Positions 42,775-48,631 of a stretch of DNA of 48,631 bases are shown one piece after another. Both the position numbers and the translations under genes were made by a program. This DNA is from Leucobacter sp. PH1c. Its GTDB lineage: Bacteria > Actinomycetota > Actinomycetes > Actinomycetales > Microbacteriaceae. The notes beneath the pieces were generated by a model, which did not search any database, was not told where the DNA came from, and saw nothing but the letters and a program-made list of their open reading frames with translations. The DNA lies in NCBI RefSeq assembly GCF_000633415.1, contig NZ_AYMV01000013.1, positions 1-48,631 of the forward strand, in the 5' to 3' direction. How positions within the stretch are numbered: position 1 is the stretch's first letter; each line of letters begins with the position of its first letter.

Positions 42775-43818
42775 TCAGCCTGCGGGGATGAGCAGCGCGC
42801 GGATCCGCTCGGCGATCTCGGGGGAGTGCTCGTGGTGCAGGTAGTGGTCACCGGGAATGAGGACGACCTCGCCGCGGTCCACGGCGGCAGCCTGCGCCTC
42901 ATGCAGGGTCTGCCAGCCCGCGACCTCGCCGTCGTCCCCCTCCGCGATGATGAGCAGCACGGGGAGCTCGGCGGGGAACGTCTCGCCCGAGGCCGCGCTG
43001 AAGTTGGTACCCGCGAGCGCGGCCTCGCTGAACAGCGCGTCGTTCGTCCCGTTTCGCAGGGTGAGGATCCGGTTCTGCTCGCGCTGCTCCGCGGTGTAGG
43101 GCAGCCCCTCGAGCGGGTCCGGGCCGGCCGCATCGAGCTGCCGGGTGAGGCCGAGTGCGCTGAGCGTGCGCATGAGGCCGACCGGCAGCTCCACGGCGGC
43201 GCCGGGCTGATCGGGCACGCTGCTGTCGATGCCCACGAACGCCGTGACCTCTCCGGGGAAGCGATTCGCATAGGCCAGTGAGTACACGCCGGCGATCGAG
43301 TGGGCCACAAGTGCGTAGCGATCGATCCCCAGCTGGGCGAGTGCCGCGTGCACCTCTGCGACGTAGGCCTCGCTGGTGCGCGGCACGCTCGTGTCATCGC
43401 TCAGCCCGGAGCCGAACGGCTCCACGACCACCACGCGGAAGTCGCGCTCGAGCTCGGCGACGAGCGGTGCGAAGTCGATCCCGGGCGCCGCGGTGCCGAA
43501 GCCGGGCAGCAGCACGAGCGTCTCCTCGCCCGAGCCGCTCACCACGACGTTCATCTGCCGGCCGCCCACGTCCACGCGCTCCCCGTACGGCACGAGGCGC
43601 GCAGCCTCGTTCGCGCTCGCGACGGCGTTGCCGACGGCGGTACCGGCGAGCGTCAGCGCGATGGCGCTCACGAGCACGAGCAGGGTACGGAGGATGATCT
43701 TGCGAGCGGTGCGCACGAGGGGTCCCAACGATCGAGGGCGGCTTTCGGGCCCCGCAGACGGCGGGGTGAGCCCCAGTCTCGCGGGCGCGCCGGCGACCGA
43801 ACAGTGCGGCGGTGTCAC
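42775..43818 (-). CDS. Membrane-anchored alpha/beta hydrolase
   Basis: A 347-residue hydrolase with one N-terminal membrane helix or signal anchor (about 41-66) and an extracellular catalytic domain. Oxyanion strand LVLLPGFGTAAPG, elbow VAHSIAGVYS (nucleophile Ser174), and the histidine in PGDHYLHHEHSPE at the end are in order. The GTG start at 43818 has no good ribosome site; a GTG at 43716 beginning VRTARK just before the helix is a realistic alternative (313 residues). The substrate is unknown. It is divergent from hisC. Confidence 0.82.
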   Translation of the reverse strand: MTPPHCSVAGAPARLGLTPPSAGPESRPRSLGPLVRTARKIILRTLLVLVSAIALTLAGTAVGNAVASANEAARLVPYGERVDVGGRQMNVVVSGSGEETLVLLPGFGTAAPGIDFAPLVAELERDFRVVVVEPFGSGLSDDTSVPRTSEAYVAEVHAALAQLGIDRYALVAHSIAGVYSLAYANRFPGEVTAFVGIDSSVPDQPGAAVELPVGLMRTLSALGLTRQLDAAGPDPLEGLPYTAEQREQNRILTLRNGTNDALFSEAALAGTNFSAASGETFPAELPVLLIIAEGDDGEVAGWQTLHEAQAAAVDRGEVVLIPGDHYLHHEHSPEIAERIRALLIPAG

Positions 43819-43883
43819 GAAAAGGAGTGACGAATGTCATCTCCCGCCCCTCGGTGTATCCCGATCCTGAGATACCCGCTCGA

Positions 43884-43889
43884 TACACT
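43884..43889 (+). promoter_or_regulatory. -10 box for leaderless hisC operon
   Basis: TACACT exactly 7 bases before ATG 43897, the same hexamer and spacing as the cyclophilin gene. No Shine-Dalgarno is present. Confidence 0.6.
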
Positions 43890-43896
43890 GGCACGC

Positions 43897-45006
43897 ATGA
43901 GCGACCACGCCCAGACGCCCGTCCGGTTCCGCGCCGATGTGCTCGCCGTACCCGCCTACCGGCAGGGCGCCACGCCCACGGAGCCCGGCTACAAGCTGTC
44001 GAGCAACGAGAACCCGTTCGCCCCGCTCCCCGGAGTGCTCGAGGCGATGACCGGCGCATTCGATATCAACCGCTACGCCGCCGCAGCGATGCCCGAGCTG
44101 CGCGCCGAGATCGGCGCCGAGTTCGGCGTCGACCCCGCGCACGTCCACCTCGCGGCGGGCTCGGTGGCGATCCTCTACCAGCTCGTGCAGGCCGCGGCGG
44201 CGGCGGGCGACAGCTACCTCTACGCGTGGCCGAGCTTCGAGGCCTACCCCGGGCTTGGTCTTGCCTCGGGCGCCGAGCCCGTGGGCGTGCCGCTCACGGC
44301 GGAGGCCGAGCACGATCTCGACGCGATGGCCGAGGCGATCACCGAGCGCACGCGCGTGATCCTGCTCTGCTCGCCGAACAATCCGACGGGCCCCGCGCTC
44401 CGCCGCGCCGACTTCGAGCGCTTCATGGCGCGCGTGCCCGCTGACACCCTCGTCGTGCTCGACGAGGCGTACCGCGAGTTCGTCACGGACCCCGAGGCCG
44501 TGCGCGGTGAGGACGTCCTCGCGGCGCACCCGAACCTCGTGGTGCTGCGCACGTTCTCCAAGGCGTACGGGCTGGCCGGCCTGCGGATCGGCTACGGCGT
44601 GGGGGATCCGGCGATCTTCCGCGCGGCGGCGAGCGTCGCGATCCCGCTCTCCGTGACCGGGATCGCCGAGCTCGCCGCTCGCGCCTCCCTCACCCCCGAG
44701 GCCCGCGCGGCGCACGCCGAGCGCGTGGCCGTGCTGGTCGAGCGCCGCGACCGGCTCGCCGCCGCGCTCCGCGAGCTCGGGCTCGCCGTGCCCGATGCGC
44801 AGGGCAACTTCGTCTGGATCCCCGAGGCCGAGCAGGGCGGCGTCCCCGACGTGCTCGCGCTCGCCGCCGAGTTCGCGGAGCGCGGCACGCTCGTGCGTCC
44901 GTTCGCCGCGCGTGGGCTCCGAATTTCCGTCGGCGAGGAGGAGAGCCTCCCCGTCATCATCGACCTGGTGCGAGCACATCTCGCACAGCGAGGAGGAGTC
45001 GCGTGA
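43897..45006 (+). CDS. hisC: Histidinol-phosphate/aromatic aminotransferase
   Basis: A 369-residue fold-type I PLP enzyme. KLSSNENPFAPLPGV (33-47), the PLP contacts CSPNNPTG and VLDEAYREF, and the Schiff-base lysine Lys222 in TFSKAYGLAGLRIGYG are intact. It transaminates histidinol phosphate or aromatic 2-oxoacids. No other his gene is nearby, and it heads an operon with a 2-oxoacid dehydrogenase, so an aromatic (Pat-like) role is possible. ATG 43897 is set by the -10 box spacing. The stop overlaps the E1 alpha GTG start. Confidence 0.9.
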   Translation: MSDHAQTPVRFRADVLAVPAYRQGATPTEPGYKLSSNENPFAPLPGVLEAMTGAFDINRYAAAAMPELRAEIGAEFGVDPAHVHLAAGSVAILYQLVQAAAAAGDSYLYAWPSFEAYPGLGLASGAEPVGVPLTAEAEHDLDAMAEAITERTRVILLCSPNNPTGPALRRADFERFMARVPADTLVVLDEAYREFVTDPEAVRGEDVLAAHPNLVVLRTFSKAYGLAGLRIGYGVGDPAIFRAAASVAIPLSVTGIAELAARASLTPEARAAHAERVAVLVERRDRLAAALRELGLAVPDAQGNFVWIPEAEQGGVPDVLALAAEFAERGTLVRPFAARGLRISVGEEESLPVIIDLVRAHLAQRGGVA

Positions 45007-46187
45007 CCGAGTCCGCACTCACCATCACCCAGCAGGATCCGGAGCCCATCCGCTTCCTCGACGACGCGGGGGCCTATGCGCCCTCGGCCACCGCGGCCGA
45101 GTACGCGGACGAGCTCGCGGGGGTCGGCGTCGCCGAGTTCCAGCAGTGGTACCGCGACATGGTCTCCACCCGTGCCTTCGACATCGAGTGCACGCACCTC
45201 CAGCGCCAGGGCCAGCTCGCGCTCTGGGTGCCGAGCATCGGCCAGGAGGGCTGCCAGGCCGGCATCGGCCGCGCCGCCGAGCCGCAGGACCACATCTTCC
45301 CGGCGTACCGCGAGCACACGATCGCCCACATCCGCGGAGTCTCGCGGGTGGATCTCGCGAAGCAGTTCCGCGGCCTCACGCACGGCGGCTGGGACGTCAC
45401 CGATCCGGCGCACGGCAACTTCCACCTGTACACGCTCGTGCTCGGCGCGCAGACGCAGCACGCGACGGGCTACGCGCTCGGCCAGCTGCTCGACGCGAAG
45501 CGCGCGGCGGGGGATTCGACGCTCGACGCGGGCGAGGCCGGCACCGCGACCGGCGAGGCCACGCTCGTCTTCTACGGCGACGGCACCACGAGCCAGGGCG
45601 ACGCCAACGAGTCGATGATCTTCGCCGCGAGCTACCAGACCCCCGAGGTCTTCGTCGTGCAGAACAACCGCTGGGCGATCTCCGTTCCCGTGGCACGCCA
45701 GTCGCGTACCCCGCTGTACCGCCGCGCGCTCGGCTTCGGGATCCGGGCCGTGCAGATCGACGGTAACGACCCGCTCGCGGCCTACGCGGTGGCGCGACGC
45801 TTCCTCCGCCTCGCGCGGACGGGCGAGGGCCCCGGCTACATCGAGGCGCTCACCTACCGGATCGGTGCGCACACCACGAGTGACGACCCCACCCGCTACC
45901 GCGAGGAGGAGGAGCTCGCCCGCTGGGAGGAGCGCGACCCCGTGGCGCGGCTCGAGGCGTACCTGCGCTCGCTCGGTGTCGCCGACGACTTCTTCGCGGA
46001 GGTGCACGAGACCGCGGACCGCGAGGCGAAGGTCGCGCGCGACGCGATCCTGAGCCTGCCGGCGCCCGAGCCGGATTCCATGTTCGCGCACGTCTACGCG
46101 GAGGAGCACCCGCGCATCGAGGAGCAGCGCGCGTGGCTCGCCCGCTACGAGGCCTCGTTCGAGCACCAGGAGGGGACGGGCGCATGA
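45003..46187 (+). CDS. pdhA: 2-oxoacid dehydrogenase E1 component, alpha subunit
   Basis: A 394-residue thiamine diphosphate enzyme subunit that decarboxylates pyruvate or a branched-chain 2-oxoacid. Features: QLALWVPSIGQEGCQAGIG, HIFPAYREHTIAHIRG, and the TPP motif GDGTTSQGDANESM ending QNN. The phosphorylation-loop-like region YRIGAHTTSDDPTRYR follows. The GTG start at 45003 overlaps the hisC stop (GTGA); the stop overlaps the E1 beta start (ATGA). Substrate choice between pyruvate and branched-chain acids cannot be made from sequence alone; the E3 gene is not in the window. Confidence 0.92.
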   Translation: MTESALTITQQDPEPIRFLDDAGAYAPSATAAEYADELAGVGVAEFQQWYRDMVSTRAFDIECTHLQRQGQLALWVPSIGQEGCQAGIGRAAEPQDHIFPAYREHTIAHIRGVSRVDLAKQFRGLTHGGWDVTDPAHGNFHLYTLVLGAQTQHATGYALGQLLDAKRAAGDSTLDAGEAGTATGEATLVFYGDGTTSQGDANESMIFAASYQTPEVFVVQNNRWAISVPVARQSRTPLYRRALGFGIRAVQIDGNDPLAAYAVARRFLRLARTGEGPGYIEALTYRIGAHTTSDDPTRYREEEELARWEERDPVARLEAYLRSLGVADDFFAEVHETADREAKVARDAILSLPAPEPDSMFAHVYAEEHPRIEEQRAWLARYEASFEHQEGTGA

Positions 46188-47215
46188 GCACCGAGACCAC
46201 GACCACCGCAGGCGCACGCGCCGTCGCCACGCTGAGCGAGCCGACCACGCTGCCGATCGCCCGAGCCATCAACGAGGGGCTCCGCGCGGCGATGGCCGCC
46301 GACGATCGGGTGCTCCTCATGGGTGAGGACATCGGTCCGCTCGGCGGCGTCTTCCGCGTCACGGATCGGCTCCAGCAGGACTTCGGCTCCGCCCGCGTGC
46401 TCGACACCCCGCTCGCGGAGGCCGGCATCGTCGGCAGCGCGATCGGACTCGCGATGCGCGGCTACCGCCCGGTCGTCGAGATCCAGTTCGAGGGCTTCAT
46501 CTTCCCGGCGTTCAACCAGATCGTCACGCAGCTCGCGAAGCTCACCAACCGGCACGACGGCGTCGTGTCGATGCCCGTCGTGATCCGTGTGCCCTACGGC
46601 GGGCACATCGGGGCCGTCGAGCACCACCAGGAGAGCCCGGAGGCGTACTTCGCGCACACCCCGGGGCTCCGCGTGGTCGCGCCGTCGACCGCGAACGATG
46701 CGTACTGGATGATCCAGCAGGCGATTGCGTCGCCCGATCCGGTGCTGTTCTTCGAGCCGAAGGCGAAGTACTGGCAGAAGGGCGAGGTCGACCCGAGCGC
46801 TCCGGCCGCCGCGCTCCACCAGACGCGGATCGCGCGCACGGGCGCCGACTGCACCGTCGTCGGCCACGGCGCAATGGTGACGACGCTGCTGCAGGCCGCC
46901 GAAATTGCGCAGAGCGAGGGCACGAGCCTCGAGGTGGTCGACCTCCGCAGCGTCTCGCCGATCGACTACGCGCCGCTCATCGCCTCCGTGCGCAAGACGG
47001 GTCGCCTCGTCGTCGCGCAGGAGGCACAGGGTGGCGCGAGCGTGGGCAGCGAGATCGCCGCCCACGTCTCGGAGCACGCCTTCACGGCGCTGCAGGCCCC
47101 CGTCATGCGGGTCTCCGGATACGATGTTCCCTTCCCCCCGGCGCACCTGGAGAGCCTGTATCTCCCGGACGCTGATCGCGTGCTCGAAGCGGTCGACCGG
47201 GCCCTGCACTACTAA
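46184..47215 (+). CDS. pdhB: 2-oxoacid dehydrogenase E1 component, beta subunit
   Basis: A 343-residue partner of E1 alpha. [40 protein letters not shown], the [18 protein letters not shown] region, [22 protein letters not shown] and the C-terminal domain with [11 protein letters not shown] are standard. The ATG at 46184 overlaps the alpha stop by four bases. A Thr-rich N-terminal stretch of about 15 residues precedes the domain. It is followed 17 bases later by E2. Confidence 0.94.
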   Translation: MSTETTTTAGARAVATLSEPTTLPIARAINEGLRAAMAADDRVLLMGEDIGPLGGVFRVTDRLQQDFGSARVLDTPLAEAGIVGSAIGLAMRGYRPVVEIQFEGFIFPAFNQIVTQLAKLTNRHDGVVSMPVVIRVPYGGHIGAVEHHQESPEAYFAHTPGLRVVAPSTANDAYWMIQQAIASPDPVLFFEPKAKYWQKGEVDPSAPAAALHQTRIARTGADCTVVGHGAMVTTLLQAAEIAQSEGTSLEVVDLRSVSPIDYAPLIASVRKTGRLVVAQEAQGGASVGSEIAAHVSEHAFTALQAPVMRVSGYDVPFPPAHLESLYLPDADRVLEAVDRALHY

Positions 47216-47232
47216 CCCTCGGAGGATTCGCG

Positions 47233-48576
47233 ATGAGTGAGATGTCCTTTCCCCTGCCGGACGTCGGCGAGGGGCTGACCGAGGCCGAGATCGTGGCCTG
47301 GAAGGTGGCGCCCGGTGACACGGTCGCGCTGAACCAGGTGATCTGCGAGATCGAGACCGCGAAGTCGATCGTCGAGCTGCCATCGCCGTTCGTGGGCACC
47401 GTCACCGAGCTGCTCGCGCAGCCGGGCCAGACGGTTCCGGTGGGCGAAGCGATCATGCGCGTCTCGACGGGCGGCGACGCCGCCCCCGCGGACGCCGCGC
47501 CGGCGCCGCAGGCCGCCCCCGCGGTGGTCGAGGAGGCGCGGGAGATCGCCGCCGACGCCGCCGCGAGCGTCGAGCACGAGGAGGGCGCCGGTGCGGTGCT
47601 CGTCGGCTACGGGACGACGGGCGCGGCGAAGTCGCGCCGCCGCTCGGGCGGCGAGCCGCTGCTCCCCACGCCCGGTGCGGTTCCCGCCGCGGTCGCGGCC
47701 GCCGGAACGGCCCCCGGTGCGGTGCTCGCGAAGCCCCCGATCCGCAAGCTCGCGAAGGATCTCGGCGTGCCGCTCGCCGAGGTGAGCGGCACGGGCCCCG
47801 CAGGCGAGGTGACCCGCACGGACGTCGAGCGACACGCGGGCCAGGCCCGTCTCTTCCGCAACCTCGAGACGCCGGAACCGCCCGAGGTGCGCGAGGAGCG
47901 GATCCCGCTCAAGGGCATGCGCAAGCAGATCGCCAAGGCGATGGTCGCGAGCGCCTCCGAGGCCCCCCACGTGAGCGTCTTCACCGAGGTCGACGCGACG
48001 CGCACCATGGAGTTCGTGAAGCGGCTCAAGACGTCCTCCGCCTTCGCCGGCGTGAAGGTCTCGCCGCTCCTCATCTTCGCGAAGGCGATGCTGTGGGCGA
48101 TCCGCCGCAACCCGGAGGTCAACTCGACCTTCACGGAGACCGAGATCATCCGCCGCAACTTCGTCAACCTGGGGATCGCGGCCGCGACGCCCCGCGGCCT
48201 CGTGGTGCCGAACATCAAGGAAGCGCAGGAGCTCAGCCTGCTCGACCTCGCGAAGGCGATCGAGCAGCTGACCATCACCGCGCGCGAGGGCCGCACCCAG
48301 CCCGCCGAGATGCAGCAGGGCACGATCACGATCACGAACATCGGCGTGTTCGGGATGGACTTCGGCACGCCGATCCTGAACCCGGGGGAGTGCGCGATCA
48401 TGGCGATGGGCACGATCCGGCAGAAGCCGTGGGTCGTGGACGGCGAGGTGCGCCCGCGCATGGTCACGACGGTGGGTGGCTCGTTCGACCACCGCATCGT
48501 CGACGGTGATGTGATCTCGCGCTTCGTGGCCGACGTGGCCTCCGTGCTCGAGGAGCCCGCGCTCCTGCTCGACTAG
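47233..48576 (+). CDS. Dihydrolipoamide acyltransferase (E2)
   Basis: A 447-residue E2 core. There is one lipoyl domain (1-80) with the lipoylated lysine Lys44 in [10 protein letters not shown]. An Ala/Pro-rich linker (85-160) leads to a peripheral-subunit-binding domain (about 166-198: [21 protein letters not shown]). The acyltransferase domain has the catalytic motif [10 protein letters not shown] near the C-terminus. A single lipoyl domain resembles branched-chain or Gram-positive pyruvate E2s. ATG follows GGAGG. It completes hisC-E1alpha-E1beta-E2. Confidence 0.94.
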   Translation: MSEMSFPLPDVGEGLTEAEIVAWKVAPGDTVALNQVICEIETAKSIVELPSPFVGTVTELLAQPGQTVPVGEAIMRVSTGGDAAPADAAPAPQAAPAVVEEAREIAADAAASVEHEEGAGAVLVGYGTTGAAKSRRRSGGEPLLPTPGAVPAAVAAAGTAPGAVLAKPPIRKLAKDLGVPLAEVSGTGPAGEVTRTDVERHAGQARLFRNLETPEPPEVREERIPLKGMRKQIAKAMVASASEAPHVSVFTEVDATRTMEFVKRLKTSSAFAGVKVSPLLIFAKAMLWAIRRNPEVNSTFTETEIIRRNFVNLGIAAATPRGLVVPNIKEAQELSLLDLAKAIEQLTITAREGRTQPAEMQQGTITITNIGVFGMDFGTPILNPGECAIMAMGTIRQKPWVVDGEVRPRMVTTVGGSFDHRIVDGDVISRFVADVASVLEEPALLLD

Positions 48577-48599
48577 GGCGTGGGGCTGGGCAGGCGCCG

Positions 48600-48627
48600 C
48601 GGCACCTGAGTCACCCGGGCGGTGCCG
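48600..48627 (+). terminator. Possible terminator after the E2 gene
   Basis: CGGCACC (48600-48606) and GGTGCCG (48621-48627), 14-base loop, 24 bases after the stop. It is short and close to the window edge. Nothing else is seen in 48577-48631. Confidence 0.3.
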
Positions 48628-48631
48628 GATC

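Overview
The window is the chromosomal replication-origin neighbourhood of a high-GC Gram-positive bacterium. Gene content and order (rpmH-rnpA-yidD-yidC-khpB-rsmG-parAB on one arm; dnaA-dnaN-recF-dciA-gyrB-gyrA-DUF3566-tRNA-Ile-tRNA-Ala on the other; crgA, sortase, pabA, Nudix and PPIase genes beyond) fit an actinobacterium. The compact dnaN-recF spacing, the DUF6049-pcnA pair and the hisC-pdhA-pdhB-E2 operon suggest Microbacteriaceae, perhaps Leucobacter-like. The genus is inference; no rRNA is present to settle it.

Layout. 1-9050 is mostly minus-strand housekeeping: pabA, a 52-codon membrane ORF and a class E-type sortase (one overlapping operon), divergent crgA, a rhomboid protease behind a cyclophilin, a DUF5324-like membrane-anchored protein, a Nudix hydrolase with a basic tail, an alpha/beta hydrolase, and a NarL-type two-component system fused by overlap to a DUF4097 protein. 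9168-9346 holds tRNA-Ala(UGC) and tRNA-Ile(GAU). 9585-17702 is the DNA-topology and replication block gyrA/gyrB/dciA/recF/dnaN. The dnaN-dnaA intergenic region (about 17.7-18.1 kb) is oriC: an AT-rich stretch plus DnaA boxes. More boxes lie in the dnaA-rpmH gap. 19.9-24.8 kb runs rightward: rpmH, rnpA, yidD, yidC, khpB, rsmG, parA, parB.

24.8-34.5 kb holds a SRPBCC protein, trxA/trxB, a secreted DUF6049 protein, pcnA (CCA-adding enzyme family), mshB-like deacetylase, ino1 and mshA-like glycosyltransferase. The last three make a mycothiol-precursor cluster next to the thioredoxin system. 34.7-38.3 kb is rpsF-ssb-rpsR-rplI, then dnaB behind an intergenic region rich in DnaA boxes. 38.3-48.6 kb carries small membrane proteins, a siderophore-interacting flavoprotein, purB, a low-molecular-weight protein phosphatase, a holin-4 family membrane protein, a secreted alpha/beta hydrolase and the operon hisC-E1alpha-E1beta-E2 of a 2-oxoacid dehydrogenase.

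Segregation and initiation signals are spread through the core genes. There are three exact parS palindromes (two inside recF, one before rsmG) and one near-match before mshA. Perfect DnaA boxes occur at oriC, in the dnaA promoter, before dnaB and after crgA; four of them share a longer 12-base core. About a dozen genes have a TAnnnT-type -10 box 6-8 bases before the start codon, implying leaderless mRNAs. I see no prophage, insertion sequence or CRISPR array. The least ordinary parts are the parS sites inside recF, the origin-like region before dnaB, the repeat-rich ino1-mshA gap and the lack of murJ beside the DUF6049 gene.
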